Shown piece by piece: positions 55,945-63,673 of a stretch of DNA of 64,000 nt; positions within the stretch are counted from its first letter, which is position 1, and each line of letters begins with the position of its first letter. The notes beneath the pieces are model-generated. The model ran no database searches, was not told the origin of the DNA, and saw only the letters and a program-made list of their open reading frames with translations. The DNA is from JAICYJ01 sp045806525. GTDB lineage: Bacteria; Actinomycetota; Thermoleophilia; Gaiellales; JAICJC01. A program made the position numbers and the translations under genes. The stretch lies in the NCBI GenBank assembly GCA_045806525.1, contig JBJMJD010000105.1, forward strand, positions 4,340-68,339. Direction: 5' to 3'.

Positions 55945-56664
55945 ATGGGAGCCGCCGTGAGCACACTCGAGGGGCGCGTGGCGCTGGTGACCGGAGCCAG
56001 CAGCGGCATCGGCACGGCAACGGCGCAGGCGCTGGCCGCCGGCGGGGCGAGGCTGGCGCTGGCATCACGCCGCGCCGACGACCTCGGCATCGACGGCGCC
56101 CTGGCACGACCCTGCGACGTGCGCCGGCCCGAGCAGATCGAGGCGCTGGTGGCGGAGGCGGTCGAGCGCTTCGGCGGGATCGACATCGTGGTCGCGAACG
56201 CGGGGGTTGGTGCCTACGGCGACTTCCTCGAGCTCGAACCGGAGCACCTCGAGGAGATGATCGACACCAACGTCAAGGGGCTGCTGTACACGGTGCGGGC
56301 CGCCCTGCCCCACCTGCTGGGCTCAGACAGCGCCGACCTCGTGGTGGTCGCGTCGGTGGCGGGGCAGCGCGGGCCGGAGGGCGAGGCCGTGTACTCGGCG
56401 TCGAAGTTCGCCCAGGTCGGGTTCATGCGCTCGCTCGACCACGAGCTGTACCGTCGCGGCGTGCGCTGCTCCACGATCGCGCCGGGCGGGGTGCACACCG
56501 AGTTCGCCATGGGCCGCGGCCGCACGCCGCAGGATCCCGACCTGGCGGACATGATGCGGCCGCAAGAGGTCGCCGACGCCGTGCTGCATGCGGTCACGCG
56601 GCCGCGCACGTACCGCGTGCTGGAGGCGACGATCCTGCCCATGAGCGACGACTCGATGAACTGA
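55945..56664 (+). CDS. Short-chain dehydrogenase/reductase (SDR)
   Basis: A 239-residue classical SDR. The nucleotide motif TGASSGIG is at residues 16-23, N-A-G after strand 4, and the catalytic Ser-Tyr-Lys set in VVVASVAG and YSASKFAQVGF. It oxidises or reduces an alcohol/carbonyl with NAD(P). ATG 55945 is one base after the amine oxidase stop, so it could process that enzyme's aldehyde product or act on sugars for the GH4 enzyme that follows. Confidence 0.93.
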   Translation: MGAAVSTLEGRVALVTGASSGIGTATAQALAAGGARLALASRRADDLGIDGALARPCDVRRPEQIEALVAEAVERFGGIDIVVANAGVGAYGDFLELEPEHLEEMIDTNVKGLLYTVRAALPHLLGSDSADLVVVASVAGQRGPEGEAVYSASKFAQVGFMRSLDHELYRRGVRCSTIAPGGVHTEFAMGRGRTPQDPDLADMMRPQEVADAVLHAVTRPRTYRVLEATILPMSDDSMN

Positions 56665-56686
56665 CCCCAGCGAAAGGACCCGGCAG

Positions 56687-58018
56687 ATGGCAACCAAGGT
56701 CACGATCATCGGCGGAGGCAGCAGCAGCTTCGTCCCGCTGCTGGTGCGGCGGCTGATGCAGTCGCCCGTCCTGGGCTCCTCGCAGGTGACGCTGATGGAC
56801 GTCGACGAGAGCCGGCTGTCGGTCATGCAGTCGCTGGCGGACAAGCTGATCGCCAACGAGAACAGCGAGCTGCGGGTCACCAGCACCACCGACCAGCGCG
56901 AGTCGCTGGCCGGCGCCGACTTCGTGATCGCCGCCATCTCGGTCGGCGGCATGGACGCCTGGGCCAACGACCTCGAGATCCCCGGCCGCCACGGCATCGT
57001 CATGCACGTCGGCGACTCGGTCGGGCCGGGCGGGATCATGCGCGCCTTCCGAAACGCGCCGGTGCTGGCCGACGTGGCCCGCAACGCCGCCGAGGTGGCG
57101 CCGGACGCGTGGGTGTTCAACTACACCAACCCGGCCCCGATCGAGGCGCTGGCGATGCGGGCGGCGGCGCCGCAGGTTCGCTCCTACGCGCTCTGCTCCT
57201 GCACCGGACATCCCAGCAGCCGGGAGTGGCTGGCCCACCAGGCAGGCGTCGAGCCCGACCGGATCGCGATGCCGCCGGTGGTGGCGGGGATCAACCACTG
57301 CGCATCGATTCAGCAGCTGCGGCTGACCGACGGCACCGACGCGATGCCGCTGGTGCGCGAGCGCGCAACCGAGCCGATCGTGAAGTGGGTGCTCGACCGC
57401 TACGGGGTGCTGCCCTACTGCTGGTCGCACTGGACCGAGTTCTTCCCGCAGATGCAGCGGCTGGAGGCGCCCTACGCCGGCACCGCCCAGGGGGTGTCCA
57501 TGCGCTACGGCATCACCACCCACGACATGGCGTATGAGCGGTCGCGCGTGCGCGGCCTCGAGCAGCTGGCCGAGACCTGGACCGCGGAGGGCGCCGCACC
57601 GGTGACGCTGGCCGACCTGCCGAAGGGAGACGAGGACGAGGGCATCGAGGTGATCGACCTGATCGAGGCGATCGTCGACAACGGCAACATCACGCTGGTC
57701 GTGAACGCGCCCAACCAGGGCACGATTCCCAACCTGCCTGACGAGGCGATCGTCGAGGTGAACGCGCAGATCAACGCCTACGGCATCCGGCCGATCCAGA
57801 CCGGCCCCCTGCCCGAGACGCTGGCGGCGCACCTGCGCCGCTTCTTCGACTTCCAGCAGCAGGTGGTGCTGGCGGCGCTGAGCGGCGATCGGGAGCATGC
57901 GCTGCACGCCTTCATGCTCGACCCCAACACCGCATCCCGGCTTGATCTCGACCAGACCCGCACCATGATGGACGAGATGCTGGAGGCGAACGCACAGCAC
58001 CTGCCGCTGTTTGCCTGA
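56687..58018 (+). CDS. GH4 family glycosidase (alpha-galactosidase/galacturonidase-like)
   Basis: A 443-residue family 4 glycosidase. Motifs include the nucleotide loop IGGGSSSFVPLLVRRLMQS, GDSVGPGGIMRAFRN, NYTNPAPIEAL, the metal Cys in CSCTGHPSS and the metal His in AGINHCASI. The GDSVGPGG motif groups it with alpha-galactosidase and alpha-galacturonidase members rather than the phospho-beta-glucosidase branch of the enzyme at 39486. It needs NAD and a divalent metal. AAAGGA provides a ribosome-binding site before ATG 56687. Confidence 0.9.
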   Translation: MATKVTIIGGGSSSFVPLLVRRLMQSPVLGSSQVTLMDVDESRLSVMQSLADKLIANENSELRVTSTTDQRESLAGADFVIAAISVGGMDAWANDLEIPGRHGIVMHVGDSVGPGGIMRAFRNAPVLADVARNAAEVAPDAWVFNYTNPAPIEALAMRAAAPQVRSYALCSCTGHPSSREWLAHQAGVEPDRIAMPPVVAGINHCASIQQLRLTDGTDAMPLVRERATEPIVKWVLDRYGVLPYCWSHWTEFFPQMQRLEAPYAGTAQGVSMRYGITTHDMAYERSRVRGLEQLAETWTAEGAAPVTLADLPKGDEDEGIEVIDLIEAIVDNGNITLVVNAPNQGTIPNLPDEAIVEVNAQINAYGIRPIQTGPLPETLAAHLRRFFDFQQQVVLAALSGDREHALHAFMLDPNTASRLDLDQTRTMMDEMLEANAQHLPLFA

Positions 58019-58076
58019 GCTCCCCTGAATTGCCTTCGCGCGTGCGGGCTGGCACCATGCATGCGAGGAACGACAC

Positions 58077-59219
58077 ATGGCCGGGCGACCTCACGGCTCC
58101 ACCGGCACCGCCCCAGCGACTGGCGGCGACGTCGTCGCGCCCGGGGGCGGCAAGGCTGAGCAAGCATCGTCCGGGGACGTCGGCCGGCTCTACCGGGCGC
58201 TGGTCGAGCACGCCCGCGAGGCGGTCACGATCGTGGATGCGAGCGGCGTCGTCGTCTACCACAACCCCTCGATGGGCCGCGTGGTGGGGCGTCCGCCGGA
58301 GTGGTTCGAGGGCCGCTCGCCGCTCGAGCTGATGCCGCCCGAGGACGCCGCCCGCGCCCTGCGCGTGCTCCAGCAGCTGGCCGGCAAGCCGGGTGCCCAG
58401 CTACCGGGCGAGTTCCGGCTGCGGCACAGCGACGGATCGTGGCGCCGGGTCGAGGGCGTCGCCACGAACCTGTTGCACGATCCGGCCGTGCGCGGCATCG
58501 TGCTCAACTACCGCGACGTCACCGACGAGCGCAAGCACTCACAGACGCTGCGCGACATCGAGCGGCGCCGGCAATCGCTGCTCGAGGAGATCATCAACGC
58601 CGAGAGCGAGCAGCGGTCGCGGATCGCGGGCGAGCTGCACGACGACACGATCCAGGTGATGATCGCGTCGCTGTTCGAGCTGGACCGCAGCGACCGGCAC
58701 CTGCGAAGCGGCGACGTGGAGGCGGCGCGTGGTGCCATCGCGAAGGCCCGCGCGACGCTGGCGGAAGCCACGGAGCGCACCCGCCGGCTCACCTTCGATC
58801 TGCGGCCGCAGCTGCTCGAGGCGGCCGGTCTGGGGCCGGCGATCCGTGACCTGGCCGACGCGCTGCACCGCGACACCGGGGCCGAGGTGACCGTGCGCAC
58901 GCGGCTCGGCCGCTACCCGGTCGACATCGAGACGCTCGCCTACCGCACGATCCGGGAGGCGCTGATCAACGTGCGGCGGCACGCTCGCGCCGCCAACGTG
59001 GCGATCAGCGTCTCCGAGCGCCGGGGTGGATTGCACGCCACCGTGCGCGACGACGGGCGCGGGTTTGCCGGCCAGCGGCGGCGGCCACGCACGTCCAAGA
59101 GCATGGGTATCGCCACAGCCCGCGAGCGCGTCCGCGCCCATGGCGGCAGCTTCGACGTGACCTCCGCCCCCGGCGAGGGCACCACCGTGGAGTTCTCGCT
59201 GCCGCTGCCATCGGGGTAG
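58077..59219 (+). CDS. PAS-domain sensor histidine kinase (NarL-partner, HisKA_3 type)
   Basis: A 380-residue soluble histidine kinase. A PAS domain spans about residues 38-155 (ALVEHAREAVTIVDASGVVV to NYRDVTDERK), then a HisKA_3 dimerisation domain with the phospho-accepting His188 in SRIAGELHDDTIQVM, and a C-terminal ATPase domain (YRTIREALINVRRHARA N-box, VRDDGRGFAG, SMGIATARERVRAHGG). No transmembrane segment is seen, so it senses a cytoplasmic signal. GAGGAA before ATG 58077 is a good ribosome-binding site. No response regulator is encoded in the window, so its partner is elsewhere. Confidence 0.92.
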   Translation: MAGRPHGSTGTAPATGGDVVAPGGGKAEQASSGDVGRLYRALVEHAREAVTIVDASGVVVYHNPSMGRVVGRPPEWFEGRSPLELMPPEDAARALRVLQQLAGKPGAQLPGEFRLRHSDGSWRRVEGVATNLLHDPAVRGIVLNYRDVTDERKHSQTLRDIERRRQSLLEEIINAESEQRSRIAGELHDDTIQVMIASLFELDRSDRHLRSGDVEAARGAIAKARATLAEATERTRRLTFDLRPQLLEAAGLGPAIRDLADALHRDTGAEVTVRTRLGRYPVDIETLAYRTIREALINVRRHARAANVAISVSERRGGLHATVRDDGRGFAGQRRRPRTSKSMGIATARERVRAHGGSFDVTSAPGEGTTVEFSLPLPSG

Positions 59220-59275
59220 TGGGACGCCACCATCAGGCGCAGTCTCCAGGCGCATCAGTCCGCGGATTGTGCTAA

Positions 59276-60970
59276 ATGAGTCGGGTGGATCAGCCGACCG
59301 ATTCTGCGCTGCTGAGGGAGGTGCGCCACTGGCTCGCGCTGGCGGTCGAGGATCTGGGCTTTGGCGTGGCGGTCGCCGAGGCCGGGTCCGAGCGGATCCT
59401 TTTCGCCAACCGGTACGCGAAGCAGGTCTGGCAGCGCCTGGCGCAGAGCGACGGCGTGGCAGAAGGCTACCGCGGGTTTACCCGTGACGGGCGGCCGTAC
59501 AGTCCGGAGGAGTGGCCGCTGCGACGTGCGCTGAGGCTGGGCGAGACGGTGAGCCACGAGGAGATCTCGGTGGAGTTCGCCTCCGGTACCAGGGGAGTGC
59601 TGGCATTGAGCGCCGGCCCGATCCGGAACGACCACGATCAACTGGTCGGCGCGGTGGTGACGATGTATGACCTGACCGATCATCGCCGAGCCGAGGAGAC
59701 GCTGGCGTTCATGGCAGAGGCGAGCGCGGTTCTGACCGAATCCGAACGCGACTATGAGCATATGTTGCGGCGACTGGCGCATCTTGCCGTTCCGCGGTTG
59801 GCGGACTGGTGTGCGATCGACCTCTGGGAGAACGGAATGATCCGAAACGTCGGGGTTGCACACGTCGATCCGGCCAAGATCGAGCTTGCACACGAGCTCC
59901 AAAAGCGGTTCCCGCCGGATCCTGATAGCGCGCGAGGCGTGGCGAACGTGCTTCGTACCGGTCGTTCGGAGCTGACGTCGGAGATCCCGGATGCGTTGAT
60001 CGACGAAGCCACTCCCGACCCGGATGTGCGACAGATTCTTCGTGACCTCGGGCTCCATTCGGCCATGGTGGCGCCGCTCTCGGCTCACGGTGAGACGCTC
60101 GGCGCCCTGACGTTGATTTCCGCTGAACAGCGGAGGACATACACCGCGGACGACCTCATCCTCGCCGAGGACCTGGGGCACCGAGCGGCGCTTTCGATCA
60201 GCAACGCGCGCCTGTTTCGCGAGCAGATCGAGATCAACAGCGCGCTGCAGCAGAGCCTGATTCCCGACACGCTGCCCAGCCTGGACGGCCTCGAGGTCGG
60301 TGCCGTCTACATGCCGGCCGGCGAGGGCAGCCAGGTCGGAGGAGACTTCTACGATGCGTGGAAGCTCGAGAACGGCGCGTTCGGTGTCGCGATCGGCGAT
60401 GTTCAGGGCAAGGGACCGCGGGCGGCGGCGTTGACCAGCCTGGCACGACACACCATGCGCGCGGCCGCCCTCCACGCCGCCTCTCCGGCGGACGTGCTTC
60501 GGCTTCTCAACGACGCCGCCATTCGAAGCGACTTCAAGCAGTTCTGCACCGCCATCTACCTGACGTTGACACCAGCCGCCGACGGATTTACCACGACCGT
60601 GGCTGTAGCAGGGCACATGCCGGGAATGATCCGCCGTGCCAACGGGATGATCGACCGAGCGGGCCGCCCCGGGACGCTGTTGGGTATGTACGAGGACGTC
60701 AGGATCATCGATCACACCCTTCACCTGTATCCCGGCGACGCGCTGCTGCTGTTCACCGACGGCGTGACCGAGCGACGCGACGGTCCCAGGCAGTTCGGTG
60801 AGGGACGGCTGCGCGCGATCTTCAGCGCTGCGGCAGATCAGGAGGCGGATGCCGCTGCGCGGGCGGTCGCCGATGCGGTCGGTGCATTCTCTTCCTCACC
60901 GGCCCAGGACGACATAGCGATTCTGGTGATCAGAATCCTGGAAACCGATCGTGTCGAGCGCGTCGCATGA
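59276..60970 (+). CDS. PAS-GAF-PP2C phosphatase, RsbU-like
   Basis: A 564-residue protein: a divergent PAS domain (about 25-140), a GAF domain (about 155-325) and a C-terminal SpoIIE/RsbU-type PP2C phosphatase (about 345-555). The phosphatase metal sites are intact: VGGDFYDAW, GDVQGKGPRAA, LLFTDGVTER and AQDDIAILVI. It is expected to dephosphorylate the STAS antagonist encoded next, whose gene overlaps by four bases. The gene looks less GC-rich than its neighbours, perhaps a sign of different history. The likely start is ATG 59276; GTG 59285 is an alternative that would place TAAATG six bases upstream. Confidence 0.92.
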   Translation: MSRVDQPTDSALLREVRHWLALAVEDLGFGVAVAEAGSERILFANRYAKQVWQRLAQSDGVAEGYRGFTRDGRPYSPEEWPLRRALRLGETVSHEEISVEFASGTRGVLALSAGPIRNDHDQLVGAVVTMYDLTDHRRAEETLAFMAEASAVLTESERDYEHMLRRLAHLAVPRLADWCAIDLWENGMIRNVGVAHVDPAKIELAHELQKRFPPDPDSARGVANVLRTGRSELTSEIPDALIDEATPDPDVRQILRDLGLHSAMVAPLSAHGETLGALTLISAEQRRTYTADDLILAEDLGHRAALSISNARLFREQIEINSALQQSLIPDTLPSLDGLEVGAVYMPAGEGSQVGGDFYDAWKLENGAFGVAIGDVQGKGPRAAALTSLARHTMRAAALHAASPADVLRLLNDAAIRSDFKQFCTAIYLTLTPAADGFTTTVAVAGHMPGMIRRANGMIDRAGRPGTLLGMYEDVRIIDHTLHLYPGDALLLFTDGVTERRDGPRQFGEGRLRAIFSAAADQEADAAARAVADAVGAFSSSPAQDDIAILVIRILETDRVERVA

Positions 60971-61284
60971 GCAAGCTCGAGACCGCGACGACAACGTCCG
61001 ACGGCCGGGCCACCGTGGTTCTGACAGGCACGCTGGACATCTCCACCATCGACCAGGCTCTGCGTGAGCTGGCCGGAGCGAGAGCGGAAGCGCCGGCGGT
61101 GGTCATCGACATGCGCCAGATCGACTTCATCGACTCCAGCGGTCTCAGCGTCATTGCGCAGACGGCACGGCAGGCGACCGAGACCGGCTTCACGCTCAGC
61201 GTCGTCCCCAATCAGCAGGCGCGCCGGCTGATGGAGATAACCGGCATCGCGTCGCACGTGCATATCGAGGATCGCGATGCTTGA
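60967..61284 (+). CDS. STAS-domain anti-sigma factor antagonist (RsbV-like)
   Basis: A 105-residue single STAS domain. The phosphorylatable Ser lies in FIDSSGLSVIAQTARQ (D-S-S-G-L), the invariant site in RsbV/SpoIIAA proteins, preceded by VVIDMRQIDF. When dephosphorylated by the RsbU-like protein it should bind the RsbW-like ATPase and release a sigma factor or other partner. It overlaps both neighbours, by four bases upstream and eight downstream. Confidence 0.93.
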   Translation: MSKLETATTTSDGRATVVLTGTLDISTIDQALRELAGARAEAPAVVIDMRQIDFIDSSGLSVIAQTARQATETGFTLSVVPNQQARRLMEITGIASHVHIEDRDA

Positions 61285-61693
61285 CGGCCGCGTCGAACTG
61301 GTACTGCCCGCCGAGCCGAGCTCTCCACAGATCGCGCGTGAGGCCATTGCACGCCTCGGCGCGTTGCCAGCCGACCTGCTGGACAGGGCGCAGCTGATCA
61401 CGAGCGAGCTGGTGACCAACGGCGTACGGCACGGCAACGCCGGTGCCGGCGCGCAGATCCGGCTCTCGGCCGAGCTGCATCCGAGCTTCCTGCGCATCGA
61501 GGTGACAAGTCCCGCCGCACTCAGCCGCCCGATCATGCAGGCACGCGGAGAACTGCGAAGCTCGGGATACGGGCTGATCATCGTCGACGCGCTCGCGGAT
61601 CGGTGGGGCAGCAGCGTCGACGGCGCCGTCCGCGTCTGGTGCGAACTGGGACTCAAGGCGGAGCCGGCGGTCGGTCGACCACCAGTGATCTAG
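61277..61693 (+). CDS. RsbW-like anti-sigma/ATPase protein with degenerate G1 box
   Basis: A 138-residue GHKL ATPase fold of the RsbW/SpoIIAB-like group. The N-box is clear (ITSELVTNGVRHGN) and the G2-like end is clear (SSGYGLIIVDALADRWG). Between them, the usual D-x-G-x-G of the G1 box is replaced by LRIEVTSPAALSRPIM, so a key nucleotide-binding motif is missing. It may bind ATP poorly or act as a pure binding partner. No sigma factor gene follows in the window, so its target is unknown. Confidence 0.87.
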   Translation: MLDGRVELVLPAEPSSPQIAREAIARLGALPADLLDRAQLITSELVTNGVRHGNAGAGAQIRLSAELHPSFLRIEVTSPAALSRPIMQARGELRSSGYGLIIVDALADRWGSSVDGAVRVWCELGLKAEPAVGRPPVI

Positions 61694-61706
61694 CAGGTCT
61701 GCCGCG

Positions 61707-63590
61707 TTAGCCGGCCCGGTCGGAGCCAGCGGTCTCGAGTGCGCTAGGCACAGTCCCCCCAGCGGTGGGCACCCGTGAAGCGGCATCCGCCCGCTCCACG
61801 ATCTCGAGCATGACGCCGTCCGGATCACGGACGTAGAAGACGATGCTGCCCGACCAGCCGGAGCCGTCGTCGGGGAGCGTGCGCGGAGGCGACAGCGGCA
61901 CGAACCCGGCCGCGGTCAGGCGGCCGTGAACCGCCGCCGCGTCATCCACCCGCAGGCCGATGTGCACCGATCCCGGGCGCTCCTGCCGGGACGTGATCGG
62001 CCGGCGCGCCGCGGCCGTGCGGTGGTGCAGCAGCTCCAGGATCCGCGACCCCAGGTCGACGTCGGCGTAGTCCACCTGGGCACCCGGCATGCCGGTCATC
62101 TGCTCGATCAGCTCTGGCTCGAGCCGGCCCCGGTCGTGCAGGGTGAGGCCCAGCAGGCCGCAGTAGAACGCGACCGAGCTGTCGAGATCGTCGACCGTGA
62201 GCGAGACATGGTCGACGCCCACCACGCGGGGCACCGCTCCCCGCAGCCGCCGCGGAAGGCGGTCGCGGCGGGTCACGTCGGACAGCATCTCGGCCCGGCG
62301 CACCAGCTCGGCGCCGTCGCCCGAGACCAGCACCGACGCCGGTCGCGGCATCGAGTTGAAGTTGCCCGCCAGCGCCTCCTCGTAGGCGCCGGTGGCGAGG
62401 AAGGCGATCACGTCGCCCGCGGCGATCCCGTGCGGAAGCCACGCTCCTGGCGTGATCGTGTCGAAGCCGCAGCTGACGCCGACCACATCCACCTCCTGAT
62501 CCGGCCCAGCCACGGGGTTGGTGCAGACCGGCTGCCAGCGGCTGTGCTCCCAGCCGGTGTCACTCAGCAGCACCTCGGAGCTGTCGCAGCCGACCCACAC
62601 GCGCGGCACCGGCGCGGCCTGGCGCTTGACGTTCAACACGGTCGACAGATGCACCCCGGCGCTGCCGTACACGGCCCGGCCGGGCTCGATCTCGAGCGCG
62701 ATGCCAGCGGGATCGATGCCGCAGGCGCTTAGCCCCTCGACCAGACCGCCCGCGACCGCGGTGGCGTACTCGGCGGAGCTGGGGGTGTGCGCCGACGCCG
62801 CGCGCAGCGCGCGGCCGGTTGGGTCACCCGGGTATGAGTAGCCGCCACCGAGGTCGATCTCGCGCGGCCTCCAACCCGGCATCACGCGTGCCAGCTCGCC
62901 GACCAGCCCGGCCAGGCGCTGCGCGTGGAGGCGGAACGGCTCGACCGCCGACGTGTGCCGTCCGAGGTGGGCGTGCACGCCGGCCAGGTCGACGCCCTCC
63001 AGGTTGAGCCGTTCCAGCGCCTCGCGCAGCGCGGGCATCGGAATGCCGGGCTTGTAGGCGTCGGCCACCTCTCCCAGCGGGTCGCGCTCGGTGAACTCGC
63101 TGGTGGTCTCGACGTCCGTCAGGTCGGGCCGCAGCCGCAGCCGCACGTGCGCCGTCCGGCCCAGCCGCCTTGCCGCGGCCGCGGTGGCGGCCAGCTCCTC
63201 GACGCTGTCCACCGTGAGACGGGCGCCGGCCATGATCGCCCGGAGGATCAGCGCCTCGGGCTTGGTCGACCCGTTGACCGAGATCAGCTCCGCCGGCGTG
63301 CCGGCCTCGAGCGCGATCTCGAGCTCGTAGGCACCGAACACATCGCAGCCCGCGCCTTCGTCGTCCAGTATGCGGCGAAGCGCAATGGTGGGATTGGCCT
63401 TGAGCGAGACCAGCACGCGGGTGGGGCCGTGGGTCCACGCGTCGTGGAGGGCCGTGCGCCAGGCGCGCACGTTCGCGCGCAGAGCCGCCTCGGAGGTGAC
63501 GTAGAGCGGGGTGCCGAAGCGGACGGCCAGGTCGGATGCCGCGACCGACTCGATCATCAGCCGGCCGCCGTCCTGGTGGATCGGATCCAT
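61707..63590 (-). CDS. PLP-dependent decarboxylase fused to a VOC (glyoxalase-fold) domain
   Basis: A single 627-residue frame joins two domains. Residues about 12-445 form a fold III PLP decarboxylase like diaminopimelate/ornithine decarboxylases: the PLP Lys64 in VLVSLKANPTIALRRIL, VHAHLGRHTSAVEPF, EIDLGGGYSYPGDP, the phosphate loop IALEIEPGRAVYG, and FLATGAYEEALAGNFNSMPRP near the end. Residues about 455-598 form a VOC domain with candidate metal ligands in VGVDHVSLTV, GSVHIGLRV and VMLEIVE. The catalytic C-x-S-x-D Cys appears as VWVGCDSSEVLLSD. ATG 63590 is preceded by TACGCT. The fused partner suggests one substrate passed between both sites. Confidence 0.88.
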   Translation of the reverse strand: MDPIHQDGGRLMIESVAASDLAVRFGTPLYVTSEAALRANVRAWRTALHDAWTHGPTRVLVSLKANPTIALRRILDDEGAGCDVFGAYELEIALEAGTPAELISVNGSTKPEALILRAIMAGARLTVDSVEELAATAAAARRLGRTAHVRLRLRPDLTDVETTSEFTERDPLGEVADAYKPGIPMPALREALERLNLEGVDLAGVHAHLGRHTSAVEPFRLHAQRLAGLVGELARVMPGWRPREIDLGGGYSYPGDPTGRALRAASAHTPSSAEYATAVAGGLVEGLSACGIDPAGIALEIEPGRAVYGSAGVHLSTVLNVKRQAAPVPRVWVGCDSSEVLLSDTGWEHSRWQPVCTNPVAGPDQEVDVVGVSCGFDTITPGAWLPHGIAAGDVIAFLATGAYEEALAGNFNSMPRPASVLVSGDGAELVRRAEMLSDVTRRDRLPRRLRGAVPRVVGVDHVSLTVDDLDSSVAFYCGLLGLTLHDRGRLEPELIEQMTGMPGAQVDYADVDLGSRILELLHHRTAAARRPITSRQERPGSVHIGLRVDDAAAVHGRLTAAGFVPLSPPRTLPDDGSGWSGSIVFYVRDPDGVMLEIVERADAASRVPTAGGTVPSALETAGSDRAG

Positions 63591-63626
63591 GGTTCAGCGT
63601 ACCGCGGGCCGGCCGGCTTGGGTAGA

Positions 63627-63649
63627 CGGCCGCGGGCACTCCGCGGCCG
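63627..63649. terminator. Hairpin downstream of the truncated VOC gene
   Basis: CGGCCGCGG and its complement form a nine-base perfect stem around GCACT. It lies just past the stop of the minus-strand VOC gene and upstream of the decarboxylase-VOC gene. No T-run follows, so termination strength is uncertain. A second short stem (CCCAC and GTGGG, around 63650-63663) adjoins it. Confidence 0.4.
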
Positions 63650-63673
63650 CCCACCCCGTGGGTTAGACGGCGC

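Noticed and set aside
54339..56186. Open frame of 615 codons antisense to the amine oxidase
   Set aside because: The plus strand carries an unmistakable copper amine oxidase; the antisense translation is low complexity.
59255..60724. Open frame of 489 codons antisense to the RsbU-like gene
   Set aside because: No domain can be recognised, while the plus strand has intact PP2C motifs.
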